Of a DNA stretch of 62,790 nucleotides, positions 1 to 7,866 are shown piece after piece. Positions within the stretch are counted from its first letter, which is position 1. The number at the start of each line of letters is the position of its first letter. This DNA comes from SIG440 sp045647905. GTDB lineage: Bacteria > Bacillota > Clostridia > Monoglobales > Monoglobaceae. Location: assembly GCA_045647905.1 (NCBI GenBank), contig JAZRMZ010000175.1, positions 1 to 62,790 of the forward strand, given 5' to 3'. The notes below the pieces were generated by a model. The model was not told the DNA's origin and ran no database searches. It saw nothing but the letters and a program-made list of their open reading frames with translations. Position numbers and translations under genes: made by a program.

Positions 1-90
1 GCAAGAATGTATTTCAGTATGTCGGAGCCATCGAAGAATCAGGAAAAAGAATTTGAAACAGATGTTGACAAGGTTTCGTTTAAGTCATAG
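1..90 (+). CDS. 3' end of an unidentified gene
   Basis: Frame 1 is open from the first base to a TAG at 88-90, giving a 29-residue hydrophilic tail rich in Lys, Glu and Ser that ends in VSFKS. The start lies outside the window. The fragment is too short to assign a family. It is called a gene end only because the frame is open and noncoding repeat material begins soon after the stop. Confidence 0.4.
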   Translation, partial: ARMYFSMSEPSKNQEKEFETDVDKVSFKS

Positions 91-158
91 ATTCAGGAAA
101 CAGATAAATTGAGGGCTGTTGCGTTGGTGAAAATGATTGTGCATAATGACCCGATGAT

Positions 159-232
159 GTCATTCTGAACAAGGTGAGGAATCTAAAAAGAACAACATAT
201 TATAAGATTCTTCGCCTTCGGCTCAGGATGAC
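159..232. repeat. Family B repeat, inverted pair
   Basis: An inverse copy at 159-184 (gtcattctgaac core) faces a forward copy at 205-232 (agattcttcgcc ... ctcaggatgac), so the transcript can fold into a long imperfect hairpin. The same forward unit recurs at 4074, 9824, 22693, 23453, 24967, 50453 and 52960, always outside genes. The rest of 91-284 shows nothing else recognisable. Confidence 0.8.
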
Positions 233-284
233 ACTTGCGGATTTTTGCACAATATCACTTTAACGCAATCGCCCCTTTTTCTTG

Positions 285-313
285 TTGAAAAACAAAAATA
301 AATGTGGTATAAT
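285..313 (+). promoter_or_regulatory. Sigma-A-type promoter
   Basis: TTGAAA at 285-290 and TATAAT at 308-313 are separated by 17 bases. The predicted start of transcription near 320 gives a leader of about 125 bases before the TIGR04076-type gene at 445. A 27-codon reading frame (321-404) begins almost at the transcription start; it has no ribosome binding site. Confidence 0.65.
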
Positions 314-444
314 GATTGCAATGAAAATGAAAGCAGTTAAAAAAGCTTGGTATCCAATTTGTTCAAGCAATTCGTATAATGTAGGGTTCGGCGATTCGAT
401 TTAATCAGCAGTTACTTGGAATGAGAAAAAGGAGAAAAGAAACA

Positions 445-759
445 ATGAAAAAGTGCAGAATAACCGTTATGAGAATGGCGAGGTATGATGATTTGATTGA
501 AAAGTACGAAAATCCCATTGAACACGCTTGTGATATGAAATTGGGTCAGGTTTTTATTGCAAACGGATGGCAGAAGCCCGAAGGCTTCTGTGACAGCGCA
601 TGGGACAGCATCTCGGCATTTGTGATGACTTTGGCATACGGCGGGGAAAATATTTATGAAGGTTGGATGAAAAATAAGAAATCGGCGATGATTTCTTGTA
701 ATGACGGTTTTCGCCCCGTGAGTTTTTATATTGAGGCTTTGGACGAAGATGCGGAGTAA
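445..759 (+). CDS. TIGR04076 family protein
   Basis: A 104-residue cytoplasmic protein. It starts MKKCRITVMR, has a central KPEGFCDSAWDSI segment and MTLAYGG, and ends with a Cys-Asn-Asp-Gly-Phe-Arg-Pro segment; this order of motifs is typical of the small TIGR04076 family, whose biochemical role is unknown. The ATG at 445 is preferred over the in-frame ATG at 421 because AGGAG at 430-434 lies ten bases before it and the family begins with MKKC. The gene has its own promoter at 285-313. It is followed by a family A repeat and then the deformylase-like gene. Confidence 0.75.
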   Translation: MKKCRITVMRMARYDDLIEKYENPIEHACDMKLGQVFIANGWQKPEGFCDSAWDSISAFVMTLAYGGENIYEGWMKNKKSAMISCNDGFRPVSFYIEALDEDAE

Positions 760-788
760 GGTTCTTTGTTAAACCTATTTATGAAGAA

Positions 789-830
789 CCCCTCTCAGTC
801 ACTTGGTGACAGCTCTCCCCGGGGAGAGCC
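789..830. repeat. Family A repeat (two adjacent hairpins)
   Basis: CAGTCACTTGGTGAC forms a first short stem (GTCAC/GTGAC), and GGCTCTCCCC against GGGGAGAGCC forms a perfect second stem. The same two-hairpin unit occurs at about 3985, 10139 and 10540 (inverted pair), 23480, 50493 and 52840. The long reading frame that runs through it into the deformylase is an accident of phase. Confidence 0.8.
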
Positions 831-861
831 GGGCGAAGAAATAATGAAAAGGAAGATTAAT

Positions 862-1275
862 ATGATAAAAGAATTAATGCATGACCCGATATTTTTGGGG
901 CAGAAGTCGGAAAAGGCAACGGCGGATGATTTGCAGACGGCGCAGGACTTGCTTGATACGCTGACGGCACACAAGGACGGATGTGTTGGTATGGCGGCGA
1001 ATATGATTGGAGTGAAAAAACGGATTATATGCTTTGATGATAACGGAAAGTATGTGACAATGTTCAATCCTGAAATTATAAAGGCGTCAGAACCCTATGA
1101 AACCGAGGAGGGATGTCTGTCTCTTGTTGGTGCGCCGAGGAAAACAAAAAGGTTTAAAAAAATTAAGGTGCAGTATCAGACTGCTGATTTCAAGGTGAGA
1201 ATGAAAACATATGATGGTTTTACAGCTCAGATAATTCAGCACGAGATTGACCATTGCAACGGGATTTTGATATAA
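862..1275 (+). CDS. Peptide deformylase-like protein
   Basis: A 137-residue member of the peptide deformylase family, metalloenzymes that remove the N-formyl group from new proteins. The three family motifs are present: GCVGMAANMIG (motif 1, with Asn where the usual GxGLAAxQ has Gln), EGCLS with the metal-binding Cys (motif 2), and QHEIDHCNG with the two metal-binding His and the catalytic Glu (motif 3). The ATG at 862 follows AAGGA at 848-852 and gives the MIKELMHDPIF start usual for the short clostridial form; upstream in-frame starts run through the family A repeat. The motif 1 change may alter substrate choice. It is probably a second, specialised deformylase beside a housekeeping def elsewhere, but that is inference. 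Confidence 0.8.
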   Translation: MIKELMHDPIFLGQKSEKATADDLQTAQDLLDTLTAHKDGCVGMAANMIGVKKRIICFDDNGKYVTMFNPEIIKASEPYETEEGCLSLVGAPRKTKRFKKIKVQYQTADFKVRMKTYDGFTAQIIQHEIDHCNGILI

Positions 1276-1302
1276 ATGTTTTGAAAAGAGAGGTTTTGAA
1301 GT

Positions 1303-1950
1303 ATGACAGAACTTGAAAAAATGGAAAGAGCAAAAATGTATATTGAAAAACTTGCAAACGGGATTAATCCTATTGACGGTACAATGATTCCTGATAACGA
1401 GGTGGTGAATAATGTACGTTTGTCAAGATGTTTCTTTTATGTATCAGACGTGCTTCGTCAGGTGATTGAAAATGGAGGAGTAATTTCCGGTAAAAAAGAA
1501 AAAAAGACAAAAAAGGTGCCTTTTAATATATCTTTTGAGGAGATACAAAAATATCCTTTTTCCGATGAACTTATTCCGCTCAGCACAATTGCGGAGAACA
1601 TAAATGGATTAAAAAAGTCAGAAAACATGAAAAAGCTTTCGTATAAAAACATTAGTGACTGGTTGGTAGCGATTGGAATGTTACATATTGTTGAAACGGC
1701 TGATGGGAAGACCAAGAAAAAACCAACGGGATCAGGTGTGGATATTGGGATTACATCGGAGTGGAGAAATGGACAATATGGTGAATATGAAGTTGTGTTG
1801 TATAACCGTATAGCACAGCAGTTTATTGTTGATAATATTGACGCGGTGATAGATAGCATTGCACAAAAAAAGAATAAAAATACTTCGAAATTAAGCGAGG
1901 AAGATAAGCGAATTTTGGAGATGCTGGGAAAACAACTGCGAGGCGCATAA
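1303..1950 (+). CDS. Unknown protein of the polymerase cassette
   Basis: A 215-residue soluble, charged protein. The N-terminal part (residues 1-60) carries KLANGINPIDGT and a VRLSRCFFYVSDVL segment, followed by a Lys-rich stretch (about 65-75) and a C-terminal half ending in SEEDKRILEMLGKQL. No catalytic motif is visible. It lies 22 bases upstream of the Y-family polymerase, in the same direction and with its own ribosome binding site (AGAGAGG near 1285), so it probably forms an operon with the polymerase and the YolD-like gene. I recall similar proteins beside such polymerases in other Clostridia, but cannot check that here. Function unknown. Confidence 0.75.
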   Translation: MTELEKMERAKMYIEKLANGINPIDGTMIPDNEVVNNVRLSRCFFYVSDVLRQVIENGGVISGKKEKKTKKVPFNISFEEIQKYPFSDELIPLSTIAENINGLKKSENMKKLSYKNISDWLVAIGMLHIVETADGKTKKKPTGSGVDIGITSEWRNGQYGEYEVVLYNRIAQQFIVDNIDAVIDSIAQKKNKNTSKLSEEDKRILEMLGKQLRGA

Positions 1951-1972
1951 TGGTTTAAAAGGGGGCGTAAAG

Positions 1973-3487
1973 ATGGACGAAAACAAAACATATATCTGCA
2001 TTGATTTGAAGTCCTTTTATGCCTCGGTGGAGTGCGTTGAGCGGGGACTTGACCCCATGAAGACAAATCTTGTTGTTGCGGACAATTCAAGGACGGAAAA
2101 AACAATCTGCCTTGCAGTTACGCCTTCTCTGAAAGCGTACGGTGTGTCGGGCAGAGCCAGACTCTTTGAGGTTGTTCAACGGGTGAAAGAGATTAACGGC
2201 GAGCGGAAAATGAAGGCCCCCAATCACAAATTTTCGGGAAAGTCCTACAACAAGACGGAGTTGAAGAACAATCCGTCGGTGGCGGTGGATTTCATCATTG
2301 CAACGCCCAGAATGGCACATTATATGGATTATTCAACGAGAATTTACGAAATTTATCTGAAATATGTTGCGGCGGAAGATATTCTTGTTTATTCCATTGA
2401 CGAGGTGTTTATGGACATAACTTCATACCTCAGAACAAGCGGACTGACTCCCTATGACTTTACAATGAAGATTATCCGTGATGTGCTGAAATCCACGGGT
2501 ATAACTGCAACGGCAGGAATCGGAACGAATATGTATCTTGCAAAAATTGCAATGGACATTAAGGCGAAAAAGATGCCTGCCGACAAGGACGGTGTGCGTA
2601 TTGCCGAGCTTGACGAAATGAGTTACCGCAGAGAAATGTGGGAGCATAAGCCAATTACTGATTTCTGGCGTGTGGGGCGTGGATATTCAAAAAAATTACA
2701 GGAAAACGGAATGAGGACAATGGGGGATGTTGCAAGGTTTTCATTGTCGAAATTTGGTAGGCAGAGGCTTTTGAAGCTCTTTGGAATAAATGCAAAATTG
2801 CTTGTTGACCACGCATGGGGCTATGAACCCTGTACTTTGGCAGAGGCAAGAGCCTATACCCCCGAAAACAGCAGTATCAGCACAGGGCAGGTTCTTCATT
2901 GCCCTTATGACTTTGAAAAAACCAGAATTATTGTCCGGGAAATGACGGAGCTTCTTGTTCTTGACCTTGTTGAGAAACGGCTTGTGACAGACCAGATTGT
3001 TCTGACTGTTGGGTATGACATTGAAAATCTCACCAACAACAAAATAAAAAACAATTATAAGGGTGAAATAACCACTGATTATTACGGACGGCAGGTGCCC
3101 AAGCACGCCCACGGCACAACTAATCTTGAAAGAAAGACATCCTCCACAATGTTGATTCAGAATGCGATTATGGATTTGTTTGACCGTATTGTGGACCGAA
3201 AGTTGCTTGCAAGACGTGTCACCATTTGTGCCAATCATCTTGAAAATGAGGCGGATATAAAACCGAAGGAAGCCTATGAACAACTGGACTTGTTTACGGA
3301 TTATGAGGAGCTTGAAAAGGAGCGGAAAAGGATGGCGCTTGAGCTTGAAAAGGAGCGGAGCATTCAGGAAGCTACGATTGAGCTGAGAAAGAGGTTCGGG
3401 AAAAATGCAATTCTGAAGGGGACAAATCTTCAGGAGGGTGCAACAACAAAGGACAGAAACAAGCAAATCGGCGGACACAAGGCGTAG
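1973..3487 (+). CDS. Y-family DNA polymerase (UvrX/ImuB-like)
   Basis: A 504-residue translesion polymerase of the UmuC/DinB superfamily. The first metal-binding motif lies at residues 9-20 (Asp11 and Ser-Phe-Tyr steric-gate region, Glu20) and the second at 140-146 (Ser-Ile-Asp143-Glu144), so the active site looks intact. A helix-hairpin-helix region follows at about 225-260, then the little-finger domain and a charged C-terminal tail (about 420-504) with repeated LEKERK patterns that may form a coiled coil. GGGGG at 1958-1962 precedes the ATG. It has the arrangement of Bacillus UvrX-YolD pairs. The clamp-binding site was not located with confidence. Expression as part of a DNA-damage response is inferred; no clear LexA box was seen. 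Confidence 0.9.
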   Translation: MDENKTYICIDLKSFYASVECVERGLDPMKTNLVVADNSRTEKTICLAVTPSLKAYGVSGRARLFEVVQRVKEINGERKMKAPNHKFSGKSYNKTELKNNPSVAVDFIIATPRMAHYMDYSTRIYEIYLKYVAAEDILVYSIDEVFMDITSYLRTSGLTPYDFTMKIIRDVLKSTGITATAGIGTNMYLAKIAMDIKAKKMPADKDGVRIAELDEMSYRREMWEHKPITDFWRVGRGYSKKLQENGMRTMGDVARFSLSKFGRQRLLKLFGINAKLLVDHAWGYEPCTLAEARAYTPENSSISTGQVLHCPYDFEKTRIIVREMTELLVLDLVEKRLVTDQIVLTVGYDIENLTNNKIKNNYKGEITTDYYGRQVPKHAHGTTNLERKTSSTMLIQNAIMDLFDRIVDRKLLARRVTICANHLENEADIKPKEAYEQLDLFTDYEELEKERKRMALELEKERSIQEATIELRKRFGKNAILKGTNLQEGATTKDRNKQIGGHKA

Positions 3488-3500
3488 GAGGGGATTGAAA

Positions 3501-3893
3501 ATGGATGATATAATAAATTTGCCGTATCCCAATCCTGAAATTGAGGCGGATTTTCCCGATGAGGTGAATCGGGCGGCGCAGTTTGCTCCATTTGCGGCAC
3601 TTACGGGATATGATGCGGCGGTTGCGGAGTCGGCGAGGCTTACGGATTCAAAAATTGAGCTTGATGATTACGAAAAGGAAGAGCTGAACAGAAAGCTGCT
3701 TTTTATGCGTGAAAACCTTAATTCGGAATATGAGATAACGTATTTTATACCCGATGAGAAAAAAGAGGGTGGTGAATATTTCACAAAACGCTGTTATGTG
3801 AAAAAAATACGCGAATTAGAAGGCGAAATCATTACAGAGGACGGGGCGGTTATAGAAATATCCGAGATAATTAAAATAGATAAATCGGTTTAA
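3501..3893 (+). CDS. YolD-like protein
   Basis: A 130-residue YolD-like family protein with the family signature RAAQFAPFAALTGY at about residues 25-38. YolD-like proteins are encoded next to Y-family polymerases in Firmicutes and are thought to act with them. The ATG at 3501 is favoured because TAGGAGGGG (3486-3494) lies just before it; this site overlaps the polymerase stop codon at 3485-3487, suggesting translational coupling. The longer in-frame start at 3438 would overlap the polymerase and adds unrelated sequence. Confidence 0.85.
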   Translation: MDDIINLPYPNPEIEADFPDEVNRAAQFAPFAALTGYDAAVAESARLTDSKIELDDYEKEELNRKLLFMRENLNSEYEITYFIPDEKKEGGEYFTKRCYVKKIRELEGEIITEDGAVIEISEIIKIDKSV

Positions 3894-3959
3894 GGCGCGA
3901 ATGGGTAGTGCGTTATAACAACTAAAAACTTTATATTTACGTTATATACGCAATGCTTT

Positions 3960-4102
3960 AAGATTCCTCCACAAGCTCGGAACGACCCCTCTCGGTCAGC
4001 TCTCCCATAAGGGAGAGCCTGAGAAAGCCTCTGCCTTTGGGGACGGTGGCTTTGTGATAACGTTTAATTTTGAAAAGATTCTTCGCTATACTCAGAATGA
4101 CG
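3960..4102. repeat. Family B+A composite and a second B copy
   Basis: B (3960-3984, diverged, ending cggaacgac) runs directly into a shortened A copy (3985-4020: cctctcggtcagc and the TCTCCC/GGGAGA stem). A further B copy lies at 4074-4102. The convergent genes yolD-like and comEC end on either side, so the folded transcripts could act as terminators for both. The remaining bases of 3894-4115 show no gene. Confidence 0.7.
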
Positions 4103-4115
4103 ATTTCCCCTGCTG

Positions 4116-5792
4116 TCAAAGTTTTGGAATGGTTGGGGATTTGTATATCTGGGTGTGGTTTGCTTTCATTATGGCAGTTTCTTGTGAAAGGTCATATGCT
4201 GTTTTAAGAACAAGGTACAGCAATATTGCAAGCCCCGCATACACAACAAAACCAATCAGGCTTATGCTTTCACTTTCAATCTGAACAGTAAAGCTCATTT
4301 GACCGAAGCGGTCTGCGGTTGTTGAGATTATGTCAAGGAGAAAGTTGAGAGGGTGGCACAGAATTGATGCAAGGGGCGGAAATATGTAACGAAATATACA
4401 TACGGCGTACCCAAGACAAAATACTGCAGTTACGGTTGGGATTATCCAGATGTTTGTCAGGAACTGAACCCATGAAACACTTCCAAAGAACAACAACGAA
4501 AAATACGATGTTGTTATGGTGACGGAAATTGAAATTGCCACAGAGGATATGATGAATTTCAATGCACCCGATATTATATTATTGATGAAATCTGAATCTG
4601 TTTTGAAAATCGGAATCAATTTGTTCAAAAAATATGAAACGTATTTGTGATAAACAAGTATTCCCAGAGTTGCACAGAACGAAAGGGTGAGACTTTGTGA
4701 ATAGACCGAGTAGGGCGAAACACAAAGAATGATACCCAAAGAGAGAAACAATGCGTTAATGGGAGAATAGCGTTTCAGAAATATGGATGCAATCAGCATC
4801 ATCAGTATCATAATTGCGGCTCTGCATACTGAAGGAGTGAATTTTGCCGTTGCGGCGAAAAGAATAACAAGGGGTATGGTTATCAGCAGAGAAAGACGTT
4901 TGCGGAGCTTCAGAAAGTTGAGAATAAGAGTGATTGCGGCGAATAATATGGAAAGATGCATTCCCGAAACTGCAACAATATGTGAAAGCCCGGCGTAGGA
5001 GAATTTTTGGTACAGAGCGTCGGAAAAACCTTCTTTGTCACCCACAAGGATACCCTTTAAAATCAGGGAGTTGGTTCTTGATAAGGGGTGAGCTTCGTCA
5101 ATGGCGGATGTGACAAGGTTTGATACGGCATTACCGGTGTTTTGGAGCTTTGATACGGCGGTGGTGCTTTTTGTAAATGTGACGATGTTGGCATTTTTCA
5201 CCGTGCCTGTGTGAAAAATGCCTTTTCCTTTCAGAGTAGTTTCATAATTATATATGTTGTTTTTGTCGATGGGACTATGTTTTTCTATTTGAGTCCAGCA
5301 ACAAATGTTCTGATTTTGAGAGAGCTTCATGCCACGGTCTTTGGGCATGAAAATCATAATGCTTTCGGGGGAAATATTTTCGTCATTGATTTGAAAAACT
5401 TCCATTTGAAAATAGCAGGAAAAACCGTCTTTGGTGGCCTTGGGATTTGTTGTTACTGTTCCTGTCAGCCATGCAGCACCTTTTTGGCAAGAGTCCAGCC
5501 TCCTTGGAAACAGCCTGTTTTCAACGGTGATCCGAAATATGCCCAGCAAAACACAAATACAAATAAACATGGGAAGCAGGAAAGGCTTTTTTGGTGTTTT
5601 GTGTCTTTTCAGAATGTTTTTGCGAAGAATCAGAAAAATGGTTGAGGTTATTGTTATAAGAACAAGAATTTGAACAAAAAAGGAAAGATTCTTTGCGGAA
5701 GAGGTGGTTGCGCAAATTATTCCCACTGCAAAGGCTATGACTGATAAAACAAGATAATGTCTGAGTGTGATGATGTGTTCGGATTTATACAT
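4116..5792 (-). CDS. comEC: ComEC/Rec2-type channel protein without nuclease domain
   Basis: A 558-residue integral membrane protein of the ComEC/Rec2 family, the pore through which single-stranded DNA enters during transformation. The N-terminus has about two membrane segments (residues 10-60) and a further one near 70-85, followed by the extracellular DUF4131-like region. The competence domain begins near residue 255 with the conserved segment LSHIVAVSGMHLS and continues with many membrane helices. The protein stops soon after the last helices: the metallo-beta-lactamase nuclease domain usual for full-length ComEC (700-800 residues) is absent and no fragment of it follows in 3894-4115. Such short forms exist in Firmicutes. 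Whether it takes up DNA is uncertain because no other com gene is present here. Confidence 0.85.
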   Translation of the reverse strand: MYKSEHIITLRHYLVLSVIAFAVGIICATTSSAKNLSFFVQILVLITITSTIFLILRKNILKRHKTPKKPFLLPMFICICVLLGIFRITVENRLFPRRLDSCQKGAAWLTGTVTTNPKATKDGFSCYFQMEVFQINDENISPESIMIFMPKDRGMKLSQNQNICCWTQIEKHSPIDKNNIYNYETTLKGKGIFHTGTVKNANIVTFTKSTTAVSKLQNTGNAVSNLVTSAIDEAHPLSRTNSLILKGILVGDKEGFSDALYQKFSYAGLSHIVAVSGMHLSILFAAITLILNFLKLRKRLSLLITIPLVILFAATAKFTPSVCRAAIMILMMLIASIFLKRYSPINALFLSLGIILCVSPYSVYSQSLTLSFCATLGILVYHKYVSYFLNKLIPIFKTDSDFINNIISGALKFIISSVAISISVTITTSYFSLLFFGSVSWVQFLTNIWIIPTVTAVFCLGYAVCIFRYIFPPLASILCHPLNFLLDIISTTADRFGQMSFTVQIESESISLIGFVVYAGLAILLYLVLKTAYDLSQETAIMKANHTQIYKSPTIPKL

Positions 5793-5841
5793 AAGTAATA
5801 CAACTCCTGATGTCGTAAAAATTTTGTGTGGAGGGGTTTTG

Positions 5842-6186
5842 TTACGAAATTATTGAGCTTGAAATTTTTCCGTCCTTGAGATTTGCGCATATTTCTCTTA
5901 AAATACAGGTGATGAAACATAGCTCATCATTGTTTCTGTCGTGCAGAAAATTGAGTATTTCGTCATATTTTACCTGCGTATTTTCGTTACCTATCAATGT
6001 ATCAATTGTGGTATTTAATGTCAATGAAATTTTATAAATAGTTTCCAGACTGGGCTTTCTCACAGCGGTTTCAATCTGGCTGATGAACACAGTTGACACG
6101 TTTATCTGTTCGGCAAGCTGTTCTTGAGTTAAGCCGTTTTTAATTCTTTTTGCCGCAATGTTGCGGCCGAGCAAGGTATAGTTCAT
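5842..6186 (-). CDS. XRE-family transcriptional regulator
   Basis: A 114-residue protein with a lambda-repressor-type helix-turn-helix at residues 5-65 (KNGLTQEQLAEQINVSTVFIS followed by PSLETIYKISLTLN) and a C-terminal helical tail with two Cys (about 90-101) that could sense a signal or aid dimerisation. GGGGG at 6193-6197 precedes the ATG. The direct repeats at 6209-6239 in front of the gene are candidate binding sites, so autoregulation is plausible. It sits upstream of the comEC-like gene on the same strand, about 50 bases away, and could control it. Confidence 0.85.
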   Translation of the reverse strand: MNYTLLGRNIAAKRIKNGLTQEQLAEQINVSTVFISQIETAVRKPSLETIYKISLTLNTTIDTLIGNENTQVKYDEILNFLHDRNNDELCFITCILREICANLKDGKISSSIIS

Positions 6187-6208
6187 GGTAAATCCCCCTT
6201 TTAGGAAT

Positions 6209-6239
6209 AGTTTAATACAATATTGCTTTTAGTTTAATA
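6209..6239 (-). promoter_or_regulatory. Candidate operator of the XRE gene
   Basis: Two copies of AGTTTAATA start 22 bases apart (6209-6217 and 6231-6239); the second continues into GTTTAATAAAC, which is symmetric. They lie 23-53 bases before the XRE start codon. The spacing is about two helical turns, which fits a repressor binding on one face of the DNA. Inference from position and symmetry only. Confidence 0.4.
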
Positions 6240-6306
6240 AACTGTTAGCTTATAAATATATGCCATAGGCATACAAGAGAAAGAAATTGAAAATAGTAAA
6301 AAAAAC

Positions 6307-6335
6307 TTGCAGAATTATATTTTTTGTGATATAAT
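6307..6335 (+). promoter_or_regulatory. glyS promoter
   Basis: TTGCAG at 6307-6312 and a perfect TATAAT at 6330-6335 are 17 bases apart. The leader of about 115 bases holds a 7-bp inverted repeat ATTGGCT/AGCCAAT (6355-6361 and 6383-6389). The T-box sequence that often precedes aminoacyl-tRNA synthetase genes in Firmicutes was looked for and not found. Confidence 0.75.
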
Positions 6336-6456
6336 ACATTTATCTATGTAAACCATTGGCTGCGAAGGGTGATTCTTTTTGAAGCCAATTTAATATTTCG
6401 CAGGCTCACGGCGGAAGAATATAAATTCAGTGGGCAGGAAAGGCAATGTGATAAAA

Positions 6457-7839
6457 ATGAAAAATACCGAAAAGACAATGGAAAAAATCGTTGCTCTGTG
6501 TAAGGGCAGAGGATTTGTGTATTCCGGTTCTGAAATATACGGAGGTCTGGCAAATACTTGGGACTACGGTCCTCTTGGCGTTGAACTCAAAAACAACGTG
6601 AAGCGTGCATGGTGGAAGAAGTTCATTCAGGAAAGCCCTTACAATGTTGGTCTTGATGCCGCAATTCTGATGAATCCTCAGACATGGGTTGCATCGGGTC
6701 ACGTGGGCGGATTTTCGGATCCCTTGATGGACTGTAAGGAATGTAAGACACGTTTCCGTGCAGACAAGCTCATTGAGGATGCGGCAGGGGTTTCGGCAGA
6801 TGGTTGGTCTGACGAAAAAATGCTTGAATATATCAATGAAAATGATATAAAATGTCCCAACTGCGGAAAGCATAACTTTACTGACATAAGAAAGTTCAAC
6901 CTTATGTTCAAGACATTTCAGGGTGTTACGGAAGACAGCTCAAGTGAGCTTTTTCTGAGACCGGAAACTGCACAGGGTATTTTTGTTAACTTCAAAAATG
7001 TTCAGAGAACTTCAAGAAAGAAGGTTCCCTTTGGTATCGGTCAGGTTGGTAAGTCTTTCCGTAACGAAATCACTCCCGGTAACTTCACATTCAGAACCCG
7101 TGAGTTTGAGCAGATGGAGCTTGAATTCTTCTGCAAGCCCGGAACAGATCTTGAGTGGTTCAGATACTGGAAGGATTTCTGCAAAAACTGGTTGCTTTCA
7201 TTGAATATCAATGAAGAAAACATCAAGCTTCGTGACCATGAGCAGGAGGAACTTTCACATTACAGTAACGCAACAACAGACATTGAGTTTATGTTCCCCT
7301 TTGGCTGGGGCGAGCTTTGGGGCATTGCTGACCGTACGGACTTTGACCTTACTCAGCACAGCAACCACAGCGGCGAAAAGCTTGAATATAATGATCCCGA
7401 AACAAACGAGAAGTATATTCCTTACTGCGTTGAACCGTCACTTGGTGCTGACCGTGTTACCCTTGCGTTTCTGGTTGAAGCCTATGATGAGGAAGTTATT
7501 GATGCAGAGAAGAATGACGTGCGTACTGTTATGAGATTCCATCCCGCACTTGCACCAATCAAGGCGGCTGTTCTGCCCCTTTCAAAGAAACTTTCGGAAG
7601 GTGCAACTGCTGTTTATCAGAAGCTGGCGGCTGAATTTATGTGCGAATTTGATGAGTCGGGAAGTATCGGTAAGCGTTATCGCAGACAGGACGAAATCGG
7701 AACACCTTTCTGTATCACTTATGACTTTGAATCTGAAGAAGATGCATCCGTAACAGTTCGTCACCGTGACACAATGGAACAGGAAAGAGTTAAGATTGAT
7801 GATCTTGTTGCGTATATCAGTGAACGTATAAAGTTTTAG
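6457..7839 (+). CDS. glyS: Glycyl-tRNA synthetase (alpha2 type)
   Basis: A 460-residue class II synthetase of the homodimeric type, which charges tRNA-Gly. GRGFVYSGSEIYGG near the N-terminus, the class II motif 2 (FRNEITPGNFTFRTREFEQ, near residues 200-220) and motif 3 (EPSLGADRVTLAFL, near 330) are all intact; the anticodon-binding domain forms the last 100 residues. CPNCGKH and the nearby Cys pair suggest a zinc site in the insertion. The ATG at 6457 is chosen because the family begins just before TMEKIV. GTG at 6448 is closer to AGGAAAGG (6436-6443) and remains possible. The gene has its own promoter and is followed after 27 bases by holB. Confidence 0.95.
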   Translation: MKNTEKTMEKIVALCKGRGFVYSGSEIYGGLANTWDYGPLGVELKNNVKRAWWKKFIQESPYNVGLDAAILMNPQTWVASGHVGGFSDPLMDCKECKTRFRADKLIEDAAGVSADGWSDEKMLEYINENDIKCPNCGKHNFTDIRKFNLMFKTFQGVTEDSSSELFLRPETAQGIFVNFKNVQRTSRKKVPFGIGQVGKSFRNEITPGNFTFRTREFEQMELEFFCKPGTDLEWFRYWKDFCKNWLLSLNINEENIKLRDHEQEELSHYSNATTDIEFMFPFGWGELWGIADRTDFDLTQHSNHSGEKLEYNDPETNEKYIPYCVEPSLGADRVTLAFLVEAYDEEVIDAEKNDVRTVMRFHPALAPIKAAVLPLSKKLSEGATAVYQKLAAEFMCEFDESGSIGKRYRRQDEIGTPFCITYDFESEEDASVTVRHRDTMEQERVKIDDLVAYISERIKF

Positions 7840-7866
7840 GCGAAGAATTTCAGAGGAGTGCATTGA

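Noticed and set aside
2741..3532. 263-codon frame on the minus strand opposite the Y-family polymerase
   Set aside because: It is antisense to a gene with intact catalytic motifs, has no ribosome binding site and a composition (Cys, Phe, His rich) typical of shadow frames. The same applies to the other long antisense frames, for example 1458-2105, 33045-33857 and 44455-45246.
4054..4284. 76-codon plus-strand frame overlapping the end of comEC
   Set aside because: It starts in a B repeat, lacks a ribosome binding site and is antisense to the comEC-like gene.
6340..6456. T-box riboswitch before glyS
   Set aside because: The conserved T-box sequence and the antiterminator/terminator pair are missing; only a 7-bp inverted repeat was found.
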